Positions 16,592 to 26,862 are shown, numbered from the stretch's first letter. The stretch is 64,000 nucleotides of DNA from Croceivirga sp. (GCA_028284935.1 JANQQQ010000004.1:62001-126000), one strand, 5' to 3'. The notes: a model not told the origin generated them from the sequence alone. Program-made: numbers and translations.

Positions 16592-18775
16592 TTATTTTAC
16601 GAATAAAAGTTCCCGATATTTTGTCAATGGCCAAAGGTCGTCTGAAATTAGTCGTTCCAAGGCATCCACATGTTCCCTGATCTTCTCAAAATAAGGTTTT
16701 ATGGTATCACCGTAGGTTTTCGCTTTTTTGGCAATATCGCCCATGTTGTCCGTGCGCTTTTTTACAGCGATCATGGCATCGGTCAATTTCTTGGCTTCAG
16801 TAAGGTGTTCCCCTATTTGTTCAATCATATTCAGCTGGGGTTCACACACCTTTTTATGGGCGGCACCATATACCTCTTTTAGGCCATGAACATTTTCCAA
16901 CAATAGATTTTGGTAACGAATGGCCGCAGGCACCACATGATTGTAGACCAGTTCCCCAAATATGCGGCCTTCAATCTGTAGATGAAATACATAGTTGTCC
17001 AGTTCCACCTCTTGGTGTGCTTTGAGCTCTACCTCATTCATTACTTGCATTGATTCAAAAAGGGCCAAACTCTCCTTGGACGTTAGCACGTGAAGCGCCT
17101 CCGGGGTATTTTTATTATTGCTCAGCTTTCGGCGCCTGGCCTCCTCCTGCCAGTCAAAACTATAACCGTCCCCGTCAAAACGGATGCGTTTGGATGTTTT
17201 GATATACTCCCTCAATACATTGAAAACCGCCTCATCCTTCTTAAGGTTCTTTTTGTCGATCAAAGCGTCCACCTCTTTCTTAAAATCGGTCAATTGTTTG
17301 GCCACGATGGTATTGAGGATGGTCATGGGTTTTGCGCAGTTCATTTTGGACCCTACACCCCGCATTTCAAATTTATTTCCTGTAAACGCGAAAGGTGAGG
17401 TGCGGTTCCTGTCCGTATTGTCCAACAAAATTTCGGGTATCTTGCCTACTACGTTTAATTTTAGTTCCGTTTTCTCCTGGGGGGACAGTTTTCCTTTGGA
17501 AACGCCTTCCAATTCGTCCAAAACACCCGCCAGTTGCTTTCCGATGAAGATGGAAATAATGGATGGCGGTGCTTCATTGGCACCCAAGCGATGGTCGTTA
17601 CTCGCCGAGGCTATCGAAGAGCGCAACAACTCTTCATAATTGTCCACCGCCTTAATGGTATTCACAAAAAAGGTGAGGAACTGAAGGTTCTTCATGGGTG
17701 TACTCCCGGGACGTAACAGGTTCACTCCTGTATCGGTTGCCAAGGACCAGTTGTTATGTTTCCCTGAACCATTGATTCCTGCAAAAGGTTTTTCATGGAA
17801 AAGCACCTTAAAGTCATGGACATCGGCAACTTCTTCCATAACGTCCATCAACAACAGGTTGTGATCCACGGAAAGGTTGGCCTCCTCAAAAACGGGAGCT
17901 ACTTCAAACTGATTGGGTGCCACTTCATTATGTCTTGTTTTTACAGGAATGCCCAATACCATACACTGCTTTTCCAATGCACTCATAAAACTGAGCGCCC
18001 TGGACGGAATGACCCCAAAATAATGATCGTCCAATTGTTGTCCCTTAGCGGCATAATTTCCAACAAGGGTACGACCAGTCATTAAGATATCGGGGCGTGA
18101 TTGTGCCAAGGCCTTGTCCACCAAAAAGTACTCTTGCTCCCATCCCAATGTGGCATGCACCTTTCTTACATTTTTATCAAAATATTGGGCCACCCCAGTG
18201 GCTGCCTGATCAACAGCGTGCAACGCCCGAAGTAAAGGGGCTTTGTTATCTAGGGCTTCCCCTGTATAGGCCACAAAAATAGTGGGCACACAAAGTGTAG
18301 TTTTGTAAATGAAGGCGGGTGAAGTGGGATCCCAAGCGGTATACCCCCTAGCTTCAAAGGTATTTCGGATTCCCCCACTGGGGAAACTGGAAGCGTCAGG
18401 TTCCTGCTGTACCAGTTGGCTCCCACCAAATTTTTCAATGGCACTCCCATCAGGTTTTAGGTCAAAAAAGGCATCGTGTTTTTCAGCAGTGGAACCTGTT
18501 AGTGGTTGAAACCAGTGGGTGTAATGCGTAGCTCCCATGGAAAGCGCCCAAGCCTTCATACCCTCAGCTACCTGATTGGCTATTTTTCTATCTATTTTCT
18601 TGCCGGAAAATACAGCCAGTTGCACTTTTTCATAGGCTTCTTCCGTTAAAAATTGCTGCATTTTTTCGTCGTTAAAGACGTTTTTTCCAAACAATTCGGA
18701 ACGTTTGTTCTCTTCCAAAATAGGTAATACTTGCCGTACATTGCTTTCTGCCAGGGCCTCAAATCGCATCTTCAT
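16592..18775 (-). CDS. glnN: Glutamine synthetase type III
   Basis: 727 residues, the length of GSIII and much longer than GSI or GSII. Makes glutamine from glutamate, ammonia and ATP. Marks are the GSIII-specific N-terminus (RFEALAESNVRQVL), THYTHWFQPLTGSTAEKHD, TTLCVPTIFVAYTGEALD, GWEQEYFLVD with metal-binding Glu, HEKPFAGINGSGKHNNWSLA and NRTSPFAFTGNKFEMRGVGS. It may start at residue 1 or 3 (both ATG). It is divergent from a type II glutamine synthetase across 208 bases, so this cell has two unrelated enzymes under one shared control region. Confidence 0.97.
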   Translation of the reverse strand: MKMRFEALAESNVRQVLPILEENKRSELFGKNVFNDEKMQQFLTEEAYEKVQLAVFSGKKIDRKIANQVAEGMKAWALSMGATHYTHWFQPLTGSTAEKHDAFFDLKPDGSAIEKFGGSQLVQQEPDASSFPSGGIRNTFEARGYTAWDPTSPAFIYKTTLCVPTIFVAYTGEALDNKAPLLRALHAVDQAATGVAQYFDKNVRKVHATLGWEQEYFLVDKALAQSRPDILMTGRTLVGNYAAKGQQLDDHYFGVIPSRALSFMSALEKQCMVLGIPVKTRHNEVAPNQFEVAPVFEEANLSVDHNLLLMDVMEEVADVHDFKVLFHEKPFAGINGSGKHNNWSLATDTGVNLLRPGSTPMKNLQFLTFFVNTIKAVDNYEELLRSSIASASNDHRLGANEAPPSIISIFIGKQLAGVLDELEGVSKGKLSPQEKTELKLNVVGKIPEILLDNTDRNRTSPFAFTGNKFEMRGVGSKMNCAKPMTILNTIVAKQLTDFKKEVDALIDKKNLKKDEAVFNVLREYIKTSKRIRFDGDGYSFDWQEEARRRKLSNNKNTPEALHVLTSKESLALFESMQVMNEVELKAHQEVELDNYVFHLQIEGRIFGELVYNHVVPAAIRYQNLLLENVHGLKEVYGAAHKKVCEPQLNMIEQIGEHLTEAKKLTDAMIAVKKRTDNMGDIAKKAKTYGDTIKPYFEKIREHVDALERLISDDLWPLTKYRELLFVK

Positions 18776-18983
18776 CCGTTTACATTCTTAATTCGGGGTC
18801 AAAATTAACAATTTAGTAATATCAATGAAAAAAAATGCTTTTTTGTCAATCAACCCTAAAAAAAATAGGGGTAACCAAAATTTCATGGATTTTTTTAGTA
18901 TTTGACCCTTAAAAAAATACGCTAAATGAATATTAAACTCTACTTTTACGGCTTCATTAAATTACGTTTAAACAACCAAAGTT

Positions 18984-19994
18984 ATGAGCAAGGCAAAATT
19001 AGAGTACATCTGGTTGGACGGGTACACTCCTACCGCCAACATGAGAAGTAAAACAAAAATTGAAAAAGATTTCAGTGGAAAATTGGAAGACTGCCCCATG
19101 TGGTCTTTTGACGGTAGTTCTACGCAACAAGCAGAGGGTGGCTCTTCCGACTGTTTGTTAAAGCCTGTGGCCATTTACCCAGATCCGGCACGAGTGAACG
19201 GATATTTAGTAATGTCGGAAGTTTTGAATCCAGATGGAACCCCTCACGTTTCCAACTCTCGCGCCACCATAGATGATGAGAACGATGATTTCTGGTTTGG
19301 CTTTGAGCAGGAATACTTTATTATGGACACGGAAACCCAGTTGCCATTGGGCTTCCCAATGGGCGGTTATCCCGGCCCGCAAGGGCTTTATTACTGCTCC
19401 GTTGGTGGTAGAAACACCCACGGAAGGGACTTAGTGGAGCGCCATGCTGATATGTGTTTGGAAGCAGGATTAAATTTTGAAGGTATCAACCAAGAAGTTG
19501 CCAGTGGTCAATGGGAGTTTCAGATTTTTGCCAAAGGGGCGAAAAGCGCTGGTGATCAAATTTGGGCGGCACGATACATGTTAGACCGCTTGACTGAGGA
19601 ATATGGGTATTATATTGAATACCACCCAAAACCTATCAAGGGGGATTGGAACGGTTCAGGAATGCATGCCAACTTCTCAAACTCGATATTGAGAACCGCA
19701 GGCAACAAAGAAACCTATGAAAAAATTTGTGAAGCCTTCAGACCCGTAACCAAAGAACATATTGAGGTATATGGTGAATTTAACGACCAGCGTTTAACCG
19801 GTTTGCATGAGACGCAGTCCATCAATGAATTCAGTTATGGTGTATCCGATCGTGGGGCGTCCATTCGTATTCCCATTGCAACGGTTGAAAGTGGTTGGAA
19901 AGGTTGGTTGGAAGACAGAAGGCCTGCGTCCAATGCGGATCCATATAAGGTAGCCGCCAGAATCATTAAGACAGTAAAGTCTGCAAGCGTATAG
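18984..19994 (+). CDS. Glutamine synthetase type II-like
   Basis: 336 residues, the short eukaryote-like GSII form. N-terminal beta-grasp YIWLDGYTPTANMRSKTK, then DCPMWSFDGSSTQQAEG, FGFEQEYFIMD (metal Glu), NFEGINQEVASGQWEFQI, KGDWNGSGMHANFS and the ATP/Arg end GASIRIPIATVE. Assimilates ammonia into glutamine. Divergent from glnN. A strong terminator follows at 20021. The pairing of GSII with GSIII is reported in Bacteroidota, where they are thought to respond to nitrogen supply. Confidence 0.94.
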   Translation: MSKAKLEYIWLDGYTPTANMRSKTKIEKDFSGKLEDCPMWSFDGSSTQQAEGGSSDCLLKPVAIYPDPARVNGYLVMSEVLNPDGTPHVSNSRATIDDENDDFWFGFEQEYFIMDTETQLPLGFPMGGYPGPQGLYYCSVGGRNTHGRDLVERHADMCLEAGLNFEGINQEVASGQWEFQIFAKGAKSAGDQIWAARYMLDRLTEEYGYYIEYHPKPIKGDWNGSGMHANFSNSILRTAGNKETYEKICEAFRPVTKEHIEVYGEFNDQRLTGLHETQSINEFSYGVSDRGASIRIPIATVESGWKGWLEDRRPASNADPYKVAARIIKTVKSASV

Positions 19995-20020
19995 AATAAA
20001 TTAGTTGTTGATTATAGTTA

Positions 20021-20070
20021 AAAACCGCCTTGCCCTTTGACCCTCGGTCAGTCATCAAGGCGGTTTTTTT
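20021..20070 (+). terminator. Bidirectional intrinsic terminator
   Basis: AAAACCGCCTTG pairs with CAAGGCGGTTTT across a 24-base loop, followed by seven T. It sits between the 3' ends of GSII (+) and the first CarboxypepD_reg gene (-), whose stop begins at 20070-20072, so it probably serves both. Confidence 0.9.
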
Positions 20071-21683
20071 TATGGAATGCTTTTTAGAGGAGTGTTCATC
20101 CAGAATTCTTCATTCGTTTGGGCTTTCATTTTTGGTTGTTCCCAATCGCCCAAGGCAATTTTTTTGTTTACATAGGAAACCCGTTCAAACTCCTTGTCCC
20201 CTTTCAGGATTATCTTTTGGGTGAAAAATTCCCGGAATTGGTCGAGCAATTCTGATTTTCTTTGGGCCAATAAATTGCCCTCTGCATCAACCATTTTATT
20301 GACAACAATTGCCAATGAAGCCTTTTCTTCATCCTTTTTTTCGTCAATTAGAAGTTTAAGGCGCTTACGCTGTGCTTTGGTCTTTTTAAAGAAAGAAATG
20401 GTATACCTATCCCCAAGGTCCCCCACTCGTTCTACCTTCTTTATCTTGAGTCTCCTATTCCTATAATACACCTTAAAATCATTGGTCGCCATTTCCAACC
20501 AATTCACCGCGGGTTTGTTCAAAATTAAGGTCAATTGCTTTTTAAACTTATCTAAGGCTGCCTCTTTGATAAAAAACTCTGGAGGCCGAATCAACTTGAA
20601 CTGATTGTGGAAGGAAATGTAATTGAGATACATATGATCCCTATAATTTTGATACTCCACCAAAATCTCATACAGCAAATCCATTTCCGATTCGCTGTTT
20701 TTTTTAGTGGCCTCATCAAGCTTTTGACGGTAAGCCGTATACTCCAATTTTCGGATGGCATACGTATCGGTATCAATATAAATGGCTCCCTTTATTTGAA
20801 ATGGCTCCATACGCTTTTCAAATCTGATTTTATAGACGCTTTGATTACCATAATTGGTCAAAAAATAGGTGAAAAAATCGTGTTCCTTTAAAAAATCCTG
20901 GACAAACGTATTTACATAAGAATACGTCCGTTCCCTATGGTTTCTTATCGCATCATGATTGAATAAAAGCGTCAACTCGTTTGGAATTTGTTGCTGCCTA
21001 AATACGGCATCTGGAATAAATTTGTCATTGCTTTGGTAATCGTAGGGTTTGGCGGCAAAGGAATCCACCTCAAAATCTAAATTGGCCTTATAGCTATAAA
21101 GACCAAACTGTAAACTCGTATGGTCCTCAACCGCAAAACCTTTGTCAAAAACCTTGATAAGTCCTTCGTTTAAATTGGTGTACTCTTGTCCTCGCAACTG
21201 GTAATCCCTGTAATAGCCCACCAATTCAAATGGATCATTATCATAATTATACCGAATGTTGTCAATGGCATACCTTATAATCTGTTCGGCCGAAAGGCTC
21301 TTTTTAACCTTACCTAGGGACCTTTTCTTTTTGGCGGTCACCACCGCCTCCATTAGTTCAAAAGCGTATGGTTTTATGGAGATTTGGTTGATACCGGTTT
21401 CCTTTAAGATAGCGAAGTCCACCTCTTTTGTTTCATATCCCATGCTCGATATGACCAGGGCATCCCCTTTAAATTGAAAAGCTGTTGGTATTTTAAAACC
21501 CCCATCATTGTTTGAAATAACGCCAAGGGCCTTACCTTTTACACGAACAGTGGCAAAAACAACAGGTTCCCCGGTAGTGGCATCGATCAATTTTCCAAAA
21601 AAGAAGCTATCATAGTCTTGGGCCACTACTTGACCAAAACCGAAAATTAGCAAAAGAAAAAAGCCAATTCTTTTAAAAAACAC
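20070..21683 (-). CDS. CarboxypepD_reg-like domain protein, paralog 1
   Basis: 537 residues. GTG start giving the signal MFFKRIGFFLLLIFGFGQVVAQ, then a CarboxypepD_reg-like beta-sandwich (about 28-115; GKLIDATTGEPVVFATVRVK, ALGVISNNDGGFKIP). A KKKRSLGKVKK linker follows, then a 400-residue region of unknown fold with GYYRDYQ, NLNEGLIKVFDKGF and the shared C-terminus EFFTQK ... FWMNTPLKS. Probably a periplasmic or outer-membrane protein. It is one of five tandem paralogs; spacing and flanks show recent duplication. Function unknown. Confidence 0.85.
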   Translation of the reverse strand: MFFKRIGFFLLLIFGFGQVVAQDYDSFFFGKLIDATTGEPVVFATVRVKGKALGVISNNDGGFKIPTAFQFKGDALVISSMGYETKEVDFAILKETGINQISIKPYAFELMEAVVTAKKKRSLGKVKKSLSAEQIIRYAIDNIRYNYDNDPFELVGYYRDYQLRGQEYTNLNEGLIKVFDKGFAVEDHTSLQFGLYSYKANLDFEVDSFAAKPYDYQSNDKFIPDAVFRQQQIPNELTLLFNHDAIRNHRERTYSYVNTFVQDFLKEHDFFTYFLTNYGNQSVYKIRFEKRMEPFQIKGAIYIDTDTYAIRKLEYTAYRQKLDEATKKNSESEMDLLYEILVEYQNYRDHMYLNYISFHNQFKLIRPPEFFIKEAALDKFKKQLTLILNKPAVNWLEMATNDFKVYYRNRRLKIKKVERVGDLGDRYTISFFKKTKAQRKRLKLLIDEKKDEEKASLAIVVNKMVDAEGNLLAQRKSELLDQFREFFTQKIILKGDKEFERVSYVNKKIALGDWEQPKMKAQTNEEFWMNTPLKSIP

Positions 21684-21803
21684 CTTTTGGAAACTAGTTA
21701 ATGGTTGACCCTATAAAATACGAAGAATAAACCGGCAAAACAAGGCTTTTAATTGACAAACCAAAAGAAAAAAAGTGGTCTAACCCCAAACAGTGTTGCA
21801 ATG
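21684..21803. repeat. Duplicated 120-bp intergenic spacer, copy A
   Basis: The gap between paralogs 1 and 2 is exactly 120 bases, as is the gap between paralogs 2 and 3 (23421-23540). Both carry the same run GGCTTTTAATTGAC, AAAAGAAAAAAAGTGGTCTA and GTGTTGCAATGCTACAG. The repeat continues into the coding 3' ends, so the duplication unit was gene plus spacer. Confidence 0.85.
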
Positions 21804-23420
21804 CTACAGGTTGGATTTTAAAGGCGTATTCATCCAAAAATCTTCGTTCATTTCTGCTTTTATTCTCGGTTGATCAGGATGGCCCAATGAAGTTTCCTTA
21901 TCAACAATCAATGAACTATCAGTTTTATTAGTGGCTTTGGTGATTACCTTTTGAGTAAAAAACTCCCGAAATTGATCTAAAAGTTCCGAATTTTCCTCAT
22001 CCAACAAATTTCCCTCCATATCTTTTAAGTCGTTGACCTCAACGATAACGGGTTCTTGCTTCTTGGATCCTATTTCCCTAAAGAATTCCCTTATTTTTTT
22101 TCTTTTGGATTTACTATCACGCGAAAATTCAAACTTGTAGGTGGTCATATCAATTTGTGACAACCTATCCACGTTTAATCTATCTGAACCATAATAAATG
22201 TTTAGGTCTTTGGGTTTTAGACTAGACCAATTTTTTGCTGGCTTGTTCAGACTCAAATGCAATTCTTGAATATCCCATCTTTGAATGATTTCTTTCACGT
22301 AAAACTTAGGCGGTCTTACCAATTTAAATCTATTGTGAAACGAAATATAATTCAAATACATGTAACCCCCATGCTCTGCATACTCCACTAAAATTTCATA
22401 AAGCAAATCCATTTCGGATGCACTAAACTCTGCCGGAGAGGGCTCTTCTAGCTTATGTCGATAAACCACATAATCCAATTTTCGAATGGCATAGGTATCT
22501 GTATCAATATAAATATCCCCTTTCGCTTGAAATCGATTTAGGCGTTTTGCAAACTTTATTTTGTATACCTTTTTATCCCCGTAATTGGTAAGAAAATAGG
22601 TGTAGAAATCGTGTTTTTTGATAAAGTCTTTTATGAAAATATCCACGAAAGAATACGACAGCTCATTGTTATGCCTAATTGCATCATGATTGAACAGCAA
22701 CGTTAATTCGTTGGGCACAACGCTATTGGAAAATTCCGTGTTGGGTATATATTTGTCCCGTAAATTGTAATTGTAGGGTTTTGCCGCGAAAGAATCCAAT
22801 TCAAAGTCTAAGTTGGGCTTGTAGTTGTAAAGTCCAAACTGCAGACTTTTATAGCCATCCATATCAAAACCCTTATCAAAAACCTTGATAAGCCCCTCAT
22901 TCAAATTCATATACTTTTGTTCTTGCATTTGATAGTCACGGTAATAGCCTATCAGTTCATAGGGATTCTTATCGTAGTTATTAGGAATGCGTTCTAGGGC
23001 ATTCCTTACGATTTGTTTTGCTGTTAGGTTCTTATTTATTCCAGTCTTTATAAGTCTTTTTCTTTTTTTGGCGGTCACCACCGTTTCCATTAATTCAAAA
23101 GTGTATGGTTTTATGGAGATTCGGTTGATGCCGGTTTCTTTTAAGATAGCGAAGTCCACCTCTTTTGTTTCATAACCCATGCTCGATATGACCAGGGCAT
23201 CCCCTTTTAATTGAAAAGCTGTTGGTATTTTAAACCCCCCATCATTATTTGAAATGACGCCAAGGGCCTTACCTTTTACACGAACGGTGGCAAAAACAAC
23301 AGGTTCCCCTGTAGTGGCATCCATTAATTTTCCATAAAAGAAGCTATCATAGTCTTGGGCCATCCCATGGCCAAAAACAACGAATAGCAGAAGAAAAAAA
23401 CTGATTTTTTTAAAAAACAC
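21804..23420 (-). CDS. CarboxypepD_reg-like domain protein, paralog 2
   Basis: 538 residues. Same plan as paralog 1: GTG start, signal MFFKKISFFLLLFVVFGHGMAQ, then a regulatory-domain beta-sandwich nearly identical in residues and bases to paralog 1 up to about residue 115. The rest is more diverged (GYYRDYQMQEQKYMNLNEG). The sharp contrast between the conserved 5' third and the diverged remainder suggests gene conversion or selection on the N-terminal domain. C-terminus EDFWMNTPLKS. Confidence 0.85.
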   Translation of the reverse strand: MFFKKISFFLLLFVVFGHGMAQDYDSFFYGKLMDATTGEPVVFATVRVKGKALGVISNNDGGFKIPTAFQLKGDALVISSMGYETKEVDFAILKETGINRISIKPYTFELMETVVTAKKRKRLIKTGINKNLTAKQIVRNALERIPNNYDKNPYELIGYYRDYQMQEQKYMNLNEGLIKVFDKGFDMDGYKSLQFGLYNYKPNLDFELDSFAAKPYNYNLRDKYIPNTEFSNSVVPNELTLLFNHDAIRHNNELSYSFVDIFIKDFIKKHDFYTYFLTNYGDKKVYKIKFAKRLNRFQAKGDIYIDTDTYAIRKLDYVVYRHKLEEPSPAEFSASEMDLLYEILVEYAEHGGYMYLNYISFHNRFKLVRPPKFYVKEIIQRWDIQELHLSLNKPAKNWSSLKPKDLNIYYGSDRLNVDRLSQIDMTTYKFEFSRDSKSKRKKIREFFREIGSKKQEPVIVEVNDLKDMEGNLLDEENSELLDQFREFFTQKVITKATNKTDSSLIVDKETSLGHPDQPRIKAEMNEDFWMNTPLKSNL

Positions 23421-23540
23421 CTTACGGAATTTAGCTAATGGTCAATACTTTAAACTACGAATAATTAACTATCAAAACGAGGCTTTTAATTGACCTTCCA
23501 AAAGAAAAAAAGTGGTCTAACCCCAAGCAGTGTTGCAATG
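23421..23540. repeat. Duplicated 120-bp intergenic spacer, copy B
   Basis: Second copy of the spacer at 21684-21803, same length, with a few substitutions (for instance CCCCAAGCAGTG against CCCCAAACAGTG). Confidence 0.85.
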
Positions 23541-25154
23541 CTACAGTTTGGATTTTAAAGGCGTATTCATCCAAAGATCTTCGTTCATTTCTGCTTTTAT
23601 TCTCGGTTGATCAGGATGGCCCAATGAAGTTTCCTTATCAATAATCACTGAACCATAAGTTTCATTAGTGGCTTTGGTGACTACCTTTTGCGTAAAAAAC
23701 TCCCGAAATTGATCTAAAACTTCGGAGTTTTCTTCACCCAATACATTCCCATCCAAGTCAACCATATTGTTGATCTCCACAGTAGTCGGCTTTCGCTTTT
23801 TAGTACCCGATTCCCTAAAAAAGTGTCTTAATTTTTTCCTTTTGGATTTACCCTTTTTCGAGAATTTAAACTTATAGGTGGCAGCATCTATTTGCGTTAG
23901 CCCGTCCACCCTTAACCTCTCTTCTCCGTAGTAGACCTTCAAATCCTTGGGCTTTAAACTATACCAGTTTTTAGCAGGTTTGTTAAGGACTATAAGTAAT
24001 TCTTTGGTATGTAAAACTTGGACAACATCCTTTAGAAAAAACTTTGGTGGTCTTTTTAATTTGAATTTGTTGTGAAAGGAGATATAGTTCAAATACATGT
24101 AATTCTCGTAATCTTGGTACTCCACCAAAATATCATATAACAATTCCATTTCCGATGGGCTCTGGTTCGATTCAGAAGTTGCATCAGATTTTTGCATGAA
24201 AACCCCATAATCCATTTTTCGTATGGCATAGGTATCACTATCAATATAAATGTCGCCTTTTACCTCAAAATGTGCCAACTTCTTGGCAAACTTCACTTTG
24301 TAGACTTTTTTATCATGGTAATTCGTAATAAAGTAGGTGTAGAATTCATGGTTTTTAATGAAATCCTTTATGAAAACATCGACAAAAGAGTACGCCTGTT
24401 GGTCATTATGCCGTATTGCATCATGGTTAAATAGTAACATCAGTTCATTGGTAACCCTAACGATGTCATTAGTAAATGACGCATGGGGTATGTACTTATC
24501 CTTACTTTGGTAGTCGTATGGTTTGGCAGCAAAGGAATCAACCTTAAAGTCTAAATTGGCCTTGTAGTTATAAAGACCAAACTGCACATTAGTATGATCT
24601 TCATCAAAACCTTTATCAAAAACTTTGATAAGGGCCTCATTTAAGTTGATGTACTCTTTTTCCCGTAATTGATAATCGCGATAATAACCCACCAATCCAA
24701 AGGGACTGTTATCATAATTATCGGCTATGCGCTCAATCGCGTACTTTACAATTTGTTCGGCCGTGAGGCTCTTCTTTACCTTACCAAGAGATCTTCTCCT
24801 TTTGGCGGTCACTACTGTTTCCGATAATTCAAAAGTGTACTGTTCCAGCATTATTTGGTTGATGGTCTTCTTTTTTAAAACGTCAAAAGCAATCCCTTTT
24901 GTTTTGTAGCCCATAATCGATATGGCCAAGGAGTCGCCTTTCAATTGAAAATCCAAGGGTATTTTGAAACCACCATCATTATTTGAAATAACCCCAAGGG
25001 CCTTGCCTTTTACGCGAACCGTGGCAAAAACAAGAGGTTCCCCAGTTGTTGCATCTATCAACTTTCCATAAAAGAAGTTGTCGTAGTCCTGAGCCATCAC
25101 TTGACCAAAAACCACTAGTAATAGCAGTAAAATGTTATTGTTTTTAAAAAACAC
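23541..25154 (-). CDS. CarboxypepD_reg-like domain protein, paralog 3
   Basis: 537 residues if started at GTG 25154, which aligns with the GTG starts of paralogs 1 and 2 (signal FFKNNNILLLLLVVFGQVMAQ without extra residues). An in-frame upstream start at 25205 would add 17 residues before the signal and is less likely. Domain plan as in its neighbours: CarboxypepD_reg (about 28-115), KRRRSLGKVKK linker, GYYRDYQLREKEYINLNEA, C-terminus EDLWMNTPLKS. It diverges from paralog 2 mainly in the middle. Confidence 0.83.
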   Translation of the reverse strand: MFFKNNNILLLLLVVFGQVMAQDYDNFFYGKLIDATTGEPLVFATVRVKGKALGVISNNDGGFKIPLDFQLKGDSLAISIMGYKTKGIAFDVLKKKTINQIMLEQYTFELSETVVTAKRRRSLGKVKKSLTAEQIVKYAIERIADNYDNSPFGLVGYYRDYQLREKEYINLNEALIKVFDKGFDEDHTNVQFGLYNYKANLDFKVDSFAAKPYDYQSKDKYIPHASFTNDIVRVTNELMLLFNHDAIRHNDQQAYSFVDVFIKDFIKNHEFYTYFITNYHDKKVYKVKFAKKLAHFEVKGDIYIDSDTYAIRKMDYGVFMQKSDATSESNQSPSEMELLYDILVEYQDYENYMYLNYISFHNKFKLKRPPKFFLKDVVQVLHTKELLIVLNKPAKNWYSLKPKDLKVYYGEERLRVDGLTQIDAATYKFKFSKKGKSKRKKLRHFFRESGTKKRKPTTVEINNMVDLDGNVLGEENSEVLDQFREFFTQKVVTKATNETYGSVIIDKETSLGHPDQPRIKAEMNEDLWMNTPLKSKL

Positions 25155-25324
25155 CTTCGGGAATTTAGCTAATGGTATCACCCTAAAAGATACAGGTAAC
25201 CTCACGGTAAAACAAGACTATTAAGCAAATTTTAGGAAGGAAAATGAACCAGTTTTAACATCTACGGAATGCAAGCTTGTATGGGCAGCTGATGTCACAT
25301 AAATAACCGCCAAGGGTTCACGGT

Positions 25325-26862
25325 TCAATCTTGGGGATTTACTTTTAAAGGCGTGTTCATCCAAAAGTCTTCCTCCAATTGCTGCTTTAGCCTGGGCTGT
25401 TTCGGTACACCCAAAGAAAACGTTTTTTTGACCCGTAAGGAATCAGGAACAACGGCAGCAGTATCAACAATTTTTTGGGTGAAGAACTCCCGAAACTGAT
25501 CCATAATTTCAAATTTCCGATCCCCCAGTCGATTACCATCCTTATCCCTTAATTGGGGAATTTGAATTTCCAGCGAACGTTTCTCTTCATCCCGAATTGT
25601 AGAAAACAAAAGGTTGAGTAATTCCCGTTGCTTTTGGTTGTTTTCTGCAAATTTTATCGTAAAAGTTGATGGGTCAATTTTTAAAATTCCCTCTATTTTA
25701 AGGTTTTTACCTTGGTACTTTACCGAAAAATCATTGGGCCAATTTGCAGCTGGGGTGTTAAGAAACACCTTCATTTCCCGTTTTGTGGCCAACAAAACAT
25801 CCTTGACAAAAAACGTTGGGGGTCGAACCAATTTGAACTGGTTGTGAAACGATATATAATTCAAATACATTTTATCATCATATCCTTGATATTCCACCAA
25901 AATCTCATATAATAAGGTTTTGTGCAAAGAACTGTACCTTGATGGTGAAGTATCATCAAATGCTTGCTTGTAAACGGCATAATCCAACTTGCGAATTGCA
26001 AAACTGCCCTCATCAATATAAATGGTTCCCCTTACCTGAAAAGGGGTTTCTGATTTACGAAAACCTATTTGATATTCTTTTTGGTCACCATAAGAGGTAT
26101 TCTTGACACTGGAGAACCGATGTCCTTTAATAAAATCCTCCACCATGGTATAAACAAAGGAATAGGCATTGATACCATGGTTCCTGATAGCGTCATGAAT
26201 AAAGAGCATTACCAATTCATTGGGAGCATAGGTACCGCCAAAAGTAGCATTGGGAATGTACTTGTCCCTATTGGAGTAATCGTATGGTTTTGCAGCGAAA
26301 GAATCGATTTTAAAGTCCAGATTGGTTTTATAATCAAATAGGCCAAATTGCATGCTCCTATAATCGTCCACCGAAAAACCTTGGTCCATTACTTTGATTA
26401 GGCCCTCATTAAGGTTGATGTATGCTTTATCCTTGAACTGATAGTCCCGATAATACCCTATTAACCCAAAAGGATGGTTTGGATAGTTTTCTGGAATACG
26501 GTTGAGGGCATATCCAATGATCTGCCTGGCGGTAGGTTTCCTTTTTTTCTTCCCTTAACAACGGCCTCCGACAATTTAAATAGGGCCGGTTTTACATAGA
26601 TGGGATCTACGATGCCTTTCTTTAAATCGGAAAAAGCAATGGTCTTGGTTTGATATCCCATACTTGAAATTTCTAAACGTTCTCTCTTAAACTGAAATTC
26701 AGCAGGTATCTGAAAACTACCATCATTATTGGAAATTACCCCTAGAGCTTTCCCCGTAACCCGAATGGTTGCTAAAACAATAGGTTCCCTCGTTTCTTCA
26801 TCCTTTAGTGTTCCCTGCAAAAAACCATCTTCTTGACTAAAGAGAAAAGCGCCGTAACCCAT
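25325..26862 (-). pseudogene. CarboxypepD_reg-like protein, paralog 4, frameshifted
   Basis: Two frames (26461-26862 and 25325 to about 26550) together make one homolog. In an A7 run at about 26547-26553 (minus strand GGAAGAAAAAAAGG) one base is missing. Adding one A restores GRKKRKPTARQII followed by GYALNRIPENYPNHPFGLIG and YYRDYQ, which aligns with the paralogs. The N-terminal piece keeps the regulatory beta-sandwich. The start is also odd: the first usable codon is TTG/ATG at 26862-26865, inside what should be the signal peptide, and the frame is open only back to the stop of paralog 5. Either a decayed copy, a phase-variable gene, or a sequencing error in the homopolymer. Confidence 0.8.
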
